From the NCBI RefSeq assembly GCF_008369935.1, contig NZ_VTUZ01000019.1:109004-173003 (forward strand): a stretch of 64,000 nucleotides of DNA, in the 5' to 3' direction. Each line of letters starts with the position of its first letter. Within the stretch, counting starts at the first letter, position 1. The translations under genes and the position numbers were made by a program. This document shows, piece by piece, positions 1 to 8,441 of the stretch. Source of the DNA: Paraburkholderia panacisoli. GTDB lineage: Bacteria; Pseudomonadota; Gammaproteobacteria; Burkholderiales; Burkholderiaceae. The notes under the pieces were generated by a model. The model was not told the origin of the DNA. It saw nothing but the letters and a program-made list of their open reading frames with translations, and searched no databases.

Positions 1-917
1 CGCTCTACAACATGTTCGCGATCGAAGACCTGTACCGCACCGCGCTGGTGTCCGGCGCGTTGTCGGTGGATGCGGCAATGGGTTCGGTCAAGCCGTTCGA
101 CGCGCGCATTCACGAACTGCGCGGCCATCAAGGTCAAATCGACGCGGCGGCCTCGTATCGCTCGCTGCTGCAAGGCTCGGGTATCAACGTGTCGCACGCC
201 GATTGCGACAAGGTGCAGGATCCGTACAGCCTGCGCTGCCAGCCGCAAGTGATGGGCGCGTGTCTGGACCAGATGCGTCACGCGGCCGGCGTGCTGCTGC
301 TGGAAGCCAACGCGGTCTCCGACAATCCGCTGATTTTCCCGGACACCGGCGAAGTGCTGTCGGGCGGCAACTTCCACGCCGAGCCGGTCGCGTTCGCCGC
401 CGACAACCTCGCGCTGGCTGCCGCCGAAATCGGCGCGCTGGCCGAACGCCGCATCGCGCTCTTGATCGACGCGACGCTGTCGGGCCTGCCGCCGTTCCTC
501 GTTCGCGATGGCGGCGTGAATTCCGGCTTCATGATCGCCCACGTGACGGCCGCTGCGCTCGCGTCGGAAAACAAGACGCTCGCGCATCCGGCCTCGGTCG
601 ACTCGCTGCCCACTTCGGCGAACCAGGAAGACCACGTGTCGATGGCGACGTTCGCCGCGCGCAAGCTCGGCGACATCGCGGAGAACACCGCGAACATCCT
701 GTCGATCGAACTGCTCGCCGCCGCGCAAGGCGTCGATCTGCGCGCGCCGCACAAGACCAGCCCGAGCCTGCAGAAGGTGATGGACGCGGTGCGCAAGGAC
801 GTCGCGCATTACGAGCTCGATCACTACTTTGCGCCGGACATCGCGGCGGTCACGAAGCTCGTGCAGGACGGCACGATCGCGAAGCTGAGCCCGTTCTCGT
901 TCGTGTCCGAACAGTAA
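1..917 (+). CDS. hutH: Histidine ammonia-lyase, C-terminal part
   Basis: First step of histidine degradation: removes ammonia from L-histidine to give trans-urocanate in the cytoplasm. The reading frame is open from the left edge (first full codon at position 3), so the gene begins outside the window. The N-terminal part with the Ala-Ser-Gly that forms the MIO cofactor is not visible. About 304 C-terminal residues remain of the roughly 510 usual for the family. The QDPYSLRCQPQ segment and the NQEDHVSM segment typical of the HAL/PAL family are present. The stop codon is followed with no gap by the hutC start, so the two are probably cotranscribed. The identity is secure from motifs and operon context. 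Confidence 0.95.
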   Translation, partial: LYNMFAIEDLYRTALVSGALSVDAAMGSVKPFDARIHELRGHQGQIDAAASYRSLLQGSGINVSHADCDKVQDPYSLRCQPQVMGACLDQMRHAAGVLLLEANAVSDNPLIFPDTGEVLSGGNFHAEPVAFAADNLALAAAEIGALAERRIALLIDATLSGLPPFLVRDGGVNSGFMIAHVTAAALASENKTLAHPASVDSLPTSANQEDHVSMATFAARKLGDIAENTANILSIELLAAAQGVDLRAPHKTSPSLQKVMDAVRKDVAHYELDHYFAPDIAAVTKLVQDGTIAKLSPFSFVSEQ

Positions 918-1637
918 ATGTCGAGTACGCGGATCACGCCAATGAACGCACCGGCTTATCAGGGCATCAAGGACTTCATCCTCGCGCGCATTCATGCGGG
1001 CGAATGGGCTGAAGGCGATCAGGTGCCCTCCGAAAACGAGCTTGCACGCGAGTTCAACGTGGCGCGCATGACGGTCAACCGCGCGCTGCGCGAGTTGACC
1101 TCGGAGCAGGTGCTCACGCGCGTGCAGGGTTCGGGCACGTTCGTCGCGCGGCCGAAGTACGAGTCGACGCTGGTGGCGATCCGCAGCATCTCCGATGAAA
1201 TCGTCGCGCGCGCTCATCGCTATCAGGCGAAGGTGCTGCATATAGGCGCGAGCATCGCCGACGAAGCGCTCGCCGAAGAGATGCAGGTGAGCGCGGGCAG
1301 TCCGGTGTTTCATTCACGCGTGCTGCATTTCGAAAACGACGAGCCGGTGCAACTCGAAGAGCGCTGGGTCAATCCCGCAGTCGCGCCCGAATACGCATTG
1401 CAGGATTTCACGAACACCACGCCGAACCAGTATCTCGTGCGCGTCGCGCCGTTGCAGCGTGTGGAGTACCGGATCGAGGCGCTGGCGGCGGACGCCGACA
1501 CGCGCGAACTGTTGACGATGGACGAACTCGAGCCTTGCCTCGTGCTGCATCGGCGCACGTGGTCGCAAAGCCAGGTCGCGTCGATCGCCAATCTGTGGCA
1601 TCCCGGCAGCCGCTACCGCTTCACAGGCCATTTCTGA
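918..1637 (+). CDS. hutC: Histidine utilisation repressor, GntR/HutC family
   Basis: Predicted DNA-binding repressor of the hut operon. In characterised relatives, urocanate releases it from hut operators. Residues about 12-78 form a GntR winged helix (IKDFILARIHAGEW, then VPSENELAREFNVARMTVNR); residues about 95-235 match a UTRA ligand-binding domain. The ATG directly abuts the hutH stop codon; a second in-frame ATG eight codons downstream (942) gives a more usual HutC N-terminus and may be the true start. The regulator sits inside the operon between hutH and hutU, so it would be autoregulated together with the enzymes. Length 239 aa is normal. Confidence 0.93.
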   Translation: MSSTRITPMNAPAYQGIKDFILARIHAGEWAEGDQVPSENELAREFNVARMTVNRALRELTSEQVLTRVQGSGTFVARPKYESTLVAIRSISDEIVARAHRYQAKVLHIGASIADEALAEEMQVSAGSPVFHSRVLHFENDEPVQLEERWVNPAVAPEYALQDFTNTTPNQYLVRVAPLQRVEYRIEALAADADTRELLTMDELEPCLVLHRRTWSQSQVASIANLWHPGSRYRFTGHF

Positions 1638-1701
1638 TTACGCTTTGCCGAATCTTTTGCTGAATCTTTCCTGAACATCTCCACGCCTTCCGAGGGCCAC
1701 C

Positions 1702-3390
1702 ATGAACAACCCGAAACACATCGACCCGCGACTCGACCCCACCCGCACGATCCGCGCACCGCGCGGTGCGGAAAAGACCTGCAAGACGTGGATTGCGGAA
1801 GCCGCGTACCGGATGATCCAGAATAATCTGGACCCCGAAGTGGCCGAACATCCGCACGCGCTCGTCGTGTACGGCGGCATTGGCCGCGCGGCGCGTAACT
1901 GGGATTGCTTCGATCAGATTCTCGCTTCGCTGAAGGACCTGAACGAAGACGAGACGCTGCTGATTCAATCGGGTAAGCCGGTCGGCGTGTTTCGCACGCA
2001 TGCGGACGCACCGCGCGTGCTGCTTGCCAATTCGAACCTGGTGCCGCATTGGGCGACGTGGGAACACTTCCACGAACTCGATCGCAAGGGTCTGATGATG
2101 TACGGGCAGATGACCGCGGGCAGCTGGATCTACATCGGCAGCCAGGGCATCGTGCAGGGCACCTACGAGACGTTCTTCTCGGTGGCGAACCAGCATTTCA
2201 ACGGCGATCCGAAGGGCCGCTGGATTCTGACCGGCGGTCTCGGCGGGATGGGCGGCGCGCAGCCGCTCGCGGCGACGATGGCCGGCTTCTCGATGATCGC
2301 GGTCGAATGCGACGAGACGCGCATCGACTTCCGTCTGAAGACGCGCTACGTCGACAAGAAGGCGAAGACGCTCGACGAAGCGCTCGCCATGCTCGAAGAA
2401 GCGAAGCAGGCCGGCAAGCCGGTGTCGATCGGTCTGCTGGGCAATGCCGCTGACGTGTTCGCCGAATGCGTGACGCGCGGCATCACGCCGGATTGCGTGA
2501 CCGACCAGACCAGCGCGCACGATCCGATTCACGGCTACCTGCCGCAAGGCTGGAGCGTGGCAGACTGGCGCGAGCGTCAGAAGACCGCGCCGGACAGCAT
2601 CGTCACACCGGCCAAGCAGTCGATGGCCAAACAGGTGCAAGCGATGCTGACGCTGCAGGAGCGCGGCGCGGCCACGCTCGACTACGGCAACAACATCCGT
2701 CAGATGGCGCTGGAAATGGGCGTCGAGAACGCATTCGATTTCCCGGGCTTCGTGCCGGCGTACATCCGCCCGCTCTTTTGCGAGGGCAAGGGCCCGTTCC
2801 GCTGGGTCGCGCTGTCGGGAGACCCCGAGGACATCTACAAGACCGATGCGAAGGTCAAGGAACTGATCCCCGACGATCCGCATCTGCACAACTGGCTCGA
2901 CATGGCGCGCGAACGCATTGCGTTCCAGGGCCTGCCGGCGCGGATCTGCTGGGTCGGCGTAAAGGATCGCTATCGTCTCGGCCAGGCGTTCAACGAGATG
3001 GTGAAGAACGGCGAGCTGAAGGCGCCGATCGTGATCGGCCGCGATCACCTCGACACCGGTTCGGTGGCGAGCCCGAATCGCGAAACCGAATCGATGAAGG
3101 ACGGCTCGGACGCGGTCAGCGACTGGCCGCTGCTGAACGCGCTGCTGAATACCGCGGGCGGCGCGTCGTGGGTGTCGCTGCATCATGGCGGCGGGGTCGG
3201 CATGGGCTTTAGCCAGCACTCGGGTGTCGTGATCGTCGCGGACGGCAGCGATGCGGCGCACCAGCGCCTGGGCCGCGTGCTGTTCAATGATCCGGCCACC
3301 GGCGTGATGCGTCATGCGGACGCCGGCTATGAACTCGCGCAGCAAACCGCGCGCGAGGCGGGCCTCAATCTGCCGATGCTGGGCCGTTGA
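1702..3390 (+). CDS. hutU: Urocanate hydratase (urocanase)
   Basis: Second hut enzyme: NAD+-dependent hydration of urocanate to 4-imidazolone-5-propionate. The 562-residue length matches the family. Visible signatures are the Gly-rich NAD-binding segment GGLGGMGGAQPLA, the TDQTSAHDPIHGYLPQGW block, the catalytic-cysteine region RICWVGVKDR, and HHGGGVGMGFSQHSG near the C-terminus. It lies 64 bases after hutC, with a GAGGG-type ribosome-binding site just before the ATG. Its stop codon overlaps the possible TTG start of hutD. Confidence 0.97.
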   Translation: MNNPKHIDPRLDPTRTIRAPRGAEKTCKTWIAEAAYRMIQNNLDPEVAEHPHALVVYGGIGRAARNWDCFDQILASLKDLNEDETLLIQSGKPVGVFRTHADAPRVLLANSNLVPHWATWEHFHELDRKGLMMYGQMTAGSWIYIGSQGIVQGTYETFFSVANQHFNGDPKGRWILTGGLGGMGGAQPLAATMAGFSMIAVECDETRIDFRLKTRYVDKKAKTLDEALAMLEEAKQAGKPVSIGLLGNAADVFAECVTRGITPDCVTDQTSAHDPIHGYLPQGWSVADWRERQKTAPDSIVTPAKQSMAKQVQAMLTLQERGAATLDYGNNIRQMALEMGVENAFDFPGFVPAYIRPLFCEGKGPFRWVALSGDPEDIYKTDAKVKELIPDDPHLHNWLDMARERIAFQGLPARICWVGVKDRYRLGQAFNEMVKNGELKAPIVIGRDHLDTGSVASPNRETESMKDGSDAVSDWPLLNALLNTAGGASWVSLHHGGGVGMGFSQHSGVVIVADGSDAAHQRLGRVLFNDPATGVMRHADAGYELAQQTAREAGLNLPMLGR

Positions 3391-3410
3391 TCGTGTCGGT
3401 TGCCGGCAAC

Positions 3411-4049
3411 ATGGCAACGCTCACGCTGATTCGCGGCGCCGACCTCGTGGCGGCGCCGTGGAAGAACGGCGGCGGCGTCACGCGGGAAGTGGCGGCGTAT
3501 CCGTCGAACGCGGGGCTCAACGAATTCGCGTGGCGCGTGAGCATCGCCGATGTCGCGCAAGCCGGGCCGTTTTCGCGTTTCGAGGGCGTCGATCGCACGC
3601 TGGTGCTGTTGTCCGGCGTGGGGATGGTGCTCGACGAAACGGGCGGTCTGAAGGAAGTCCCTTTGGGGGGCGGCACGAGTAGGGTGCAATCCCATACGTT
3701 GACGCAGGCGCTCGACATCGCGCGCTTTGACGGCGAGTCGCAGATCGACGCTCGGCTGATCGACGGCGCGACGCGCGACTTCAACCTGATGGTGCGGCGT
3801 GACGTGGCGCAGGGTGAGCTCGACGTGTGGCGCGGGCAAATGCAGCAAGGCACGCGGCGCACCTTGTCGGCGGACGTGGTGCTGCTGTTCTGCGCAAGCG
3901 GTTCGGTCAGGCTCAAGCCCGGCGACACGCAAGCACTGCAACTCGAAGCCGGCGACACGCTGCGCATCGATGCACCGAGCGCGTTGCAATGCGCTCTCGA
4001 AGGCGCGGGCGCGGTGCTCGCGGTCAGCATCCGCTACACGCCAAGATGA
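3411..4049 (+). CDS. hutD: HutD family protein
   Basis: HutD/Ves family, a cupin-fold protein found in proteobacterial hut operons. Its exact role is unsettled; in Pseudomonas it has been proposed to limit the level of hut induction. The family motif PWKNGGGVTREVA is near the N-terminus and is followed by WRVSIADVAQAGPFSRFEGV. I take the ATG at 3411 because homologues begin with a short segment before the PWKNGGG motif. In-frame GTG (3393) and TTG (3387, overlapping the hutU stop) are alternatives that add 6 or 8 residues. It continues directly towards hutI, consistent with one operon. Confidence 0.88.
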   Translation: MATLTLIRGADLVAAPWKNGGGVTREVAAYPSNAGLNEFAWRVSIADVAQAGPFSRFEGVDRTLVLLSGVGMVLDETGGLKEVPLGGGTSRVQSHTLTQALDIARFDGESQIDARLIDGATRDFNLMVRRDVAQGELDVWRGQMQQGTRRTLSADVVLLFCASGSVRLKPGDTQALQLEAGDTLRIDAPSALQCALEGAGAVLAVSIRYTPR

Positions 4050-4138
4050 CGACAACGCTTCGCGTGAGCGCCCAGCCGCTGCATGGCGCGCGCACGCGAA
4101 CCACCACAGACAACGCAACGAGCTGCAACGGGCACGCG

Positions 4139-5374
4139 ATGAAGCAAACCGTCTGGCATCACCTGAAACTCTGCCCGCAGGGCGATCCTCAACACACGCT
4201 CGCCGATGCAGCGATCGCCGTCGAAGACGGCCGCATCGCATGGCTCGGCGCAGCTTCCGAATTACCCGCCCACTACGCCGCATGGCCGCGTGAAGATCTG
4301 CACGGCGCATGGGTGACGCCGGGCCTCGTCGATTGCCATACACATCTGGTGTACGGCGGGCAGCGCGCGGACGAATTCGCGCAGCGCCTGGCTGGCGTCA
4401 GTTATGAAGAAATCGCGCGGCAGGGCGGCGGGATCGTCTCGACGGTGCGCGCCACGCGCGCCGCGGACGAAGCCACGCTGTTCCGGCAAGCGGCCGCGCG
4501 GCTCGAACCGCTACTGGCCGAAGGCGTGACGGCGATCGAAATCAAATCCGGCTACGGCCTCGATCTCGCCAGCGAGCGCAAGATGCTGCGCGTCGCGCGG
4601 CAGCTGGGCGAACGCTATCCGGTGACGGTCTACACGACGTTTCTCGGCGCGCACGCGTTGCCGCCGGAATTCGCGGGCCGCGCGGATGCGTATATCGACG
4701 AAGTCTGCAACACGATGCTGCCCGCACTTACCGCCGAAGGCCTGGTCGACGCGGTCGATGTGTTCTGCGAGCGCATTGGTTTTTCGCTGGAGCAAAGCGA
4801 GCGTGTTTTCAACGCCGCACAACGCTACGGGCTGCCGGTGAAGATGCACGCCGAGCAGTTGTCGAACGGCGGCGGCACGGCGCTCGCCGCGTGCCATCGC
4901 GCGCTGTCCGCCGACCACCTCGAATTTCTCGACGAAGCCGGCGTCGCCGCGATGAAAGAGGCGGGCACGGTGGCCGTGCTGCTGCCGGGCGCGTACTACT
5001 TCATTCGCGAAACGCAATTGCCGCCGCTCGACTTGCTGCGGCGCTACGAAGTGCCGATCGCGATTTCGACCGACAGCAACCCCGGCACGTCGCCCGCAAC
5101 GTCGTTGCTGCTGATGATGAACATGGCGACCACGCTGTTCCGCATGACCGTGCCCGAGGTGCTGCTGGGCGTGACGGCGCACGCGGCGCGCGCGCTCGGC
5201 AAAGCGGACACGCACGGCTCACTCCAGGTCGGGCGTGCGGCGGATTTCGCGGTGTGGTCGGTCGATTCGCTGGCCGAGCTGGCTTACTGGATTGGGCGTC
5301 CGCTGTGCGCGCGAGTCGTGCGTGCGGGCGAGACCGTTTATACGCGGCGTGAACTGAACCAAGACCCGAGCTAA
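4139..5374 (+). CDS. hutI: Imidazolonepropionase
   Basis: Third hut enzyme: hydrolyses 4-imidazolone-5-propionate to N-formimino-L-glutamate. It is a metal-dependent amidohydrolase of 411 residues. Metal-binding motif DCHTHLVYGG lies near residue 65, the KMHAEQLSNGGG block in the second half, and STDSNPGTSP near residue 310, all typical of HutI. The frame is open upstream to 3827, but that extension overlaps hutD and has no protein-like character, so the ATG at 4139 is chosen. The 3' end is 22 bases before hutF. Confidence 0.96.
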   Translation: MKQTVWHHLKLCPQGDPQHTLADAAIAVEDGRIAWLGAASELPAHYAAWPREDLHGAWVTPGLVDCHTHLVYGGQRADEFAQRLAGVSYEEIARQGGGIVSTVRATRAADEATLFRQAAARLEPLLAEGVTAIEIKSGYGLDLASERKMLRVARQLGERYPVTVYTTFLGAHALPPEFAGRADAYIDEVCNTMLPALTAEGLVDAVDVFCERIGFSLEQSERVFNAAQRYGLPVKMHAEQLSNGGGTALAACHRALSADHLEFLDEAGVAAMKEAGTVAVLLPGAYYFIRETQLPPLDLLRRYEVPIAISTDSNPGTSPATSLLLMMNMATTLFRMTVPEVLLGVTAHAARALGKADTHGSLQVGRAADFAVWSVDSLAELAYWIGRPLCARVVRAGETVYTRRELNQDPS

Positions 5375-5396
5375 GACCTGAGAGACAATTTAAGCG

Positions 5397-6794
5397 ATGA
5401 CACAATCGAATCAATCGCTGTTCGCCGAGCATGCGTATCTGCCGGACGGCTGGCGCCGCAACGTGCTGCTGGAGTGGAACGCGCACGGCACGCTGACGGC
5501 GGTGAAGCCGGATACACCGGCCGCGCCTGCGGGCGTGCGTAAAGCGGCCGGTCCCGTATTGCCTGGCATGCCGAACCTTCATTCGCACGCATTCCAGCGC
5601 GCGATGGCCGGCCTCACCGAGTATCGCGCCGCCAGTGGCACAGGCGCCACCGACAACTTCTGGAGCTGGCGCGAACTGATGTATCGCTTCGCCGCGCGCA
5701 TCACGCCGGAAGGCCTTGCTAGCGTCGCGCAATGGCTGTACATCGAAATGCTCAAGGCGGGCTATACGTCGGTGTGCGAATTCCACTACGTGCACCACGC
5801 GCAGGACGGCGGCCGTTACGCGAATCCGGCGGAGCTTGCGCAACGCGTGGTGGATGCGGCGTCGGCAAGCGGCATCGGCATGACGATGCTGCCGGTGTTG
5901 TATCAGTACAGCGGCTTCGGTTCGCGCGCGCCGCGCGACGATCAGCGGCGTTTCATCAACACACCGGAAAGCCTGCTCGATCTGCTAGGCACGCTGCGCG
6001 CGGCGCGTCCCGAGAGTGCCGCGCTGCGTTACGGCGTGGCGCCGCATTCGCTGCGCGCGGTCTCGGCAGAGTCGTTGCGCGCGCTGCTGGGCGGCATCGA
6101 TGCCGACGCGCCCGTGCATATCCATATCGCCGAACAGACCGCCGAAGTCGACGCGTGCGTCGAAACCGAAGGCGCGCGTCCGGTGCAATGGCTGCTGGAT
6201 CGCTTCGATGTGGACAGCCGCTGGTGCCTCGTGCACGCGACGCATGTCGATGCGAACGAAACGCTGGCGCTCGCGAAGAGCGGCGCGGTGGCCGGCTTGT
6301 GCCTGACCACCGAAGCCAATCTCGGTGACGGCATCTTCCCGGCTCAGGAATATCTGGACGCGCAAGGGCGCATCGGTGTGGGCTCGGATAGCCATATCGG
6401 CGTCGACTGGCGCGCCGAATTGCGGCTGCTCGAATACGGCCAGCGTCTGACCCGCCGGCAGCGCAACGTGCTGGCGGCGGCGCAAGCCACGCATGTCGCG
6501 GACCGTCTGTTCGACGCCGCGCTCGACGGCGGCGCGCACGCCACCGGCCGCGCGGTCGGTGCATTGCAGGCCGGGCGCCGCGCAGACTGGCTCGTGCTCG
6601 ACGCCGAGCATCCGAGCATCGCCGAGCACGCGCCCGAGGCGTGGCTGTCGGGCGTTGTATTCTGCGAGCACGGCGACACGCCGATTCGCGATGTCTACAC
6701 GGGCGGCGACAAGGTCGTCGATAACCGCCGGCATCGCGATGAAGAGGGCGCTTACGCGCGCTATCGCACGGCGCTCGCGGAGCTGCTCAAGTGA
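5397..6794 (+). CDS. hutF: Formimidoylglutamate deiminase
   Basis: Fourth enzyme of the five-step hut route: deiminates N-formimino-L-glutamate to N-formyl-L-glutamate and ammonia. It is an amidohydrolase-superfamily protein of 465 aa with the metal ligands PNLHSHAFQRAMAG (about residues 60-73), HIHIAEQ, HATHVD and GSDSHIGVDW in the expected order. HutF together with HutG shows that this organism uses the route releasing formate, as in Pseudomonas, rather than the one-step formiminoglutamase route. Confidence 0.95.
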   Translation: MTQSNQSLFAEHAYLPDGWRRNVLLEWNAHGTLTAVKPDTPAAPAGVRKAAGPVLPGMPNLHSHAFQRAMAGLTEYRAASGTGATDNFWSWRELMYRFAARITPEGLASVAQWLYIEMLKAGYTSVCEFHYVHHAQDGGRYANPAELAQRVVDAASASGIGMTMLPVLYQYSGFGSRAPRDDQRRFINTPESLLDLLGTLRAARPESAALRYGVAPHSLRAVSAESLRALLGGIDADAPVHIHIAEQTAEVDACVETEGARPVQWLLDRFDVDSRWCLVHATHVDANETLALAKSGAVAGLCLTTEANLGDGIFPAQEYLDAQGRIGVGSDSHIGVDWRAELRLLEYGQRLTRRQRNVLAAAQATHVADRLFDAALDGGAHATGRAVGALQAGRRADWLVLDAEHPSIAEHAPEAWLSGVVFCEHGDTPIRDVYTGGDKVVDNRRHRDEEGAYARYRTALAELLK

Positions 6795-6846
6795 GCCCGC
6801 ATGACTTGCTGAACCGATCCTTCGATCACTTCGATTCCGGACTGAC

Positions 6847-7659
6847 ATGACTGCATTGAACACTCCGCCGGTTTTCTCGCTGCATCAGGGAAGCCTGCCG
6901 TTGCTGATCTCGATCCCGCATCTGGGCACGCAGATCCCCGCCGACATCGCCGCGACCATGACCCCGGTCGCGCAACGCACCGACGATTGCGACTGGCATC
7001 TGGACCGTCTCTACGGGTTCGCCAAACGGATGGGCGCATCAATTCTCGCGCCGGCCTACGCGCGCTACGTGATCGACCTGAACCGTCCGCCCGATGGTGC
7101 CAACCTCTACCCGGGTCAGGACACGACCGGTCTGTTGCCGGTCGACACGTTTGACAAGGAACCCTTGTACCTCGACGGCCATCTGCCGGACGACGCCGAA
7201 ATCGCGCGCCGCCGCGACGCATACTGGAAGCCGTATCACGACGCGCTGACCGGCGAACTCGCGGTGCTCAAGGCGAAGCACGGCAAGGTGCTGCTGTGGG
7301 AAGCGCATTCGATCCGCTCGCATGTGCCACGTTTCTTCGACGGGCGTCTGCCGGATTTCAACTTCGGCACGTCGAATGGCGCGAGCGCGGTGGCGGGTGT
7401 GGCCGAGGAACTGGCCGCGCTGGTCGAGCGGCATGGCGGCTATACGGCGGTCGCCAATGGCCGCTTCAAGGGCGGTTACATTACGCGGCAGTACGGGCAG
7501 CCCGCGCAAGGCGTGCATGCGGTGCAACTCGAGTTGTCGCAGATCACGTATATGGAAGAGCAACTGCCGTATGCGTATGACGAAACGCTGGCCGCGAAGG
7601 TCGAGCCTTTGCTCGAAGCGCTCTTGACGACGGCGTTGGAGCGCGTGAAGGCGGCCTGA
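6847..7659 (+). CDS. hutG: N-formylglutamate deformylase
   Basis: Last hut enzyme: hydrolyses N-formyl-L-glutamate to glutamate and formate. The 270-aa protein belongs to the N-formylglutamate amidohydrolase family, shown by ISIPHLGTQIP at the N-terminus, DCDWHLDRLYGFA, VIDLNRPPDG, WEAHSIRSHVPRFFDG and GRFKGGYITRQYG. It follows hutF after 52 bases and is the last gene of the operon. An inverted repeat lies about 15 bases past its stop. Confidence 0.94.
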   Translation: MTALNTPPVFSLHQGSLPLLISIPHLGTQIPADIAATMTPVAQRTDDCDWHLDRLYGFAKRMGASILAPAYARYVIDLNRPPDGANLYPGQDTTGLLPVDTFDKEPLYLDGHLPDDAEIARRRDAYWKPYHDALTGELAVLKAKHGKVLLWEAHSIRSHVPRFFDGRLPDFNFGTSNGASAVAGVAEELAALVERHGGYTAVANGRFKGGYITRQYGQPAQGVHAVQLELSQITYMEEQLPYAYDETLAAKVEPLLEALLTTALERVKAA

Positions 7660-7673
7660 GTGAGAGCGCTGGC

Positions 7674-7708
7674 CGTTCAGGTTGCTGAAAGCGCACGCAA
7701 CCTGAACG
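7674..7708. terminator. Inverted repeat downstream of hutG
   Basis: Perfect 12-bp arms (7674-7685 and 7697-7708) around an 11-base loop, 15 bases after the hutG stop. No T-run follows, so it may be an mRNA-stabilising hairpin or part of a Rho-type end rather than a classic intrinsic terminator. Confidence 0.45.
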
Positions 7709-7778
7709 CCTGATAACAGGCACAAGAGGCAGCACCGTCGCTGCCGTTGAACTCTTCTCTTCACCACGCGGTTCACGC

Positions 7779-7800
7779 ACGGGCTTGCGCGCAAGCCCGT
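7779..7800. repeat. Perfect 22-base palindrome
   Basis: Bases 7779-7800 are identical to their own reverse complement (arms of 11, centre GCGC). It could be a transcript-end hairpin for hut or a protein-binding site; there is no other clue. Confidence 0.4.
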
Positions 7801-7930
7801 GTCCGCGTCGACTCACACCGCCAAGGTGTAACAGCATGTGTCCGTGATTGCGTGCCGCCGGTTTCGCGCGGAACGTAGTGAGCGTCGAACGAGTCTGTGC
7901 GCGCCATGTTGCCTCAAACTCCGAGTGCCC

Positions 7931-7958
7931 AAAAAAAAAGCCCCGCATTTGCGAGGCT
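7931..7958 (-). terminator. Intrinsic terminator of the 44-aa peptide gene
   Basis: Read on the minus strand: GCCTCGC, loop AAAT, GCGGGGC (7 pairs, one T-G), followed immediately by a long T-run (the A9 run at 7931-7939 on +). It lies about 40 bases after the stop codon of the small minus-strand gene at 8000-8134. Confidence 0.8.
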
Positions 7959-7999
7959 TGCGATGCGTGCCGTGCCCGTGGGGCACAACATCACCACCA

Positions 8000-8134
8000 T
8001 TAATGGCAGCGCTTTTCCCAGTGATGATGGACATGCACCTTGTGGCATTCGCGATGATGCTCGTTAGCTTGTGCGGGAGCGATCGCGCTCAGGGTAACGA
8101 CGGCTGCGGCAATGGCGAGAACGATTTTCTTCAT
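8000..8134 (-). CDS. Small secreted His/Cys-rich peptide (44 aa)
   Basis: Unrecognised short gene. It encodes 44 residues: Lys-Lys at positions 2-3, a hydrophobic signal sequence to about residue 23 (ALA-type cleavage after AQA), then a mature part of about 21 residues, NEHHRECHKVHVHHHWEKRC plus a final His, with nine histidines and two cysteines. An AAGGG-type ribosome-binding site precedes the ATG and a strong intrinsic terminator follows, so it is a complete single-gene transcription unit. The composition suggests a periplasmic metal-binding peptide (copper, nickel or zinc), but that is inference. Function unknown. Confidence 0.75.
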   Translation of the reverse strand: MKKIVLAIAAAVVTLSAIAPAQANEHHRECHKVHVHHHWEKRCH

Positions 8135-8441
8135 TACAAAACCCTTAAGTCAATGTTGTGGAGCTACCGATCCAGCACGGGACGTGCCGCATCGGCATGC
8201 AAGGATGCCACATTGCGCGCGTCGCGCGTAGGAACACTGCACGGATGCGTGTGTCAATGCAACACACGGCACGTTGCGAGCGCCAGCAGACGGGCGCGAG
8301 CGCGTGTTAGCGTGTATTTTCGACACATCGGCGAGCGGGTACGCCAACAGGCACGCCGGGATTGCGCGCAACGAGGCGAAGCGGCTACCCTTTCAAAAGG
8401 ATGACGCGCGCAAGCCTGTCATCACGACATCGGGTAAAAAG
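8135..8441. other. Intergenic stretch with divergent promoters
   Basis: About 300 bases between the minus-strand peptide gene and the plus-strand HTH-like gene. No gene or strong hairpin seen; presumably carries both promoters. Confidence 0.5.

Larger units (their letters stand above)
7660..7999. other. Gene-free stretch after hutG
   Basis: No convincing reading frame. It holds a 12-bp inverted repeat (7674-7708), a perfect 22-base palindrome (7779-7800) and the minus-strand terminator of the small peptide gene (7931-7958). The two structures nearest hutG are candidates for the 3' end of the hut transcript. Confidence 0.6.

Noticed and set aside
1621..3417. A 598-codon minus-strand frame antisense to hutU
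   Set aside because: Shadow of hutU; the plus strand has all urocanase motifs.
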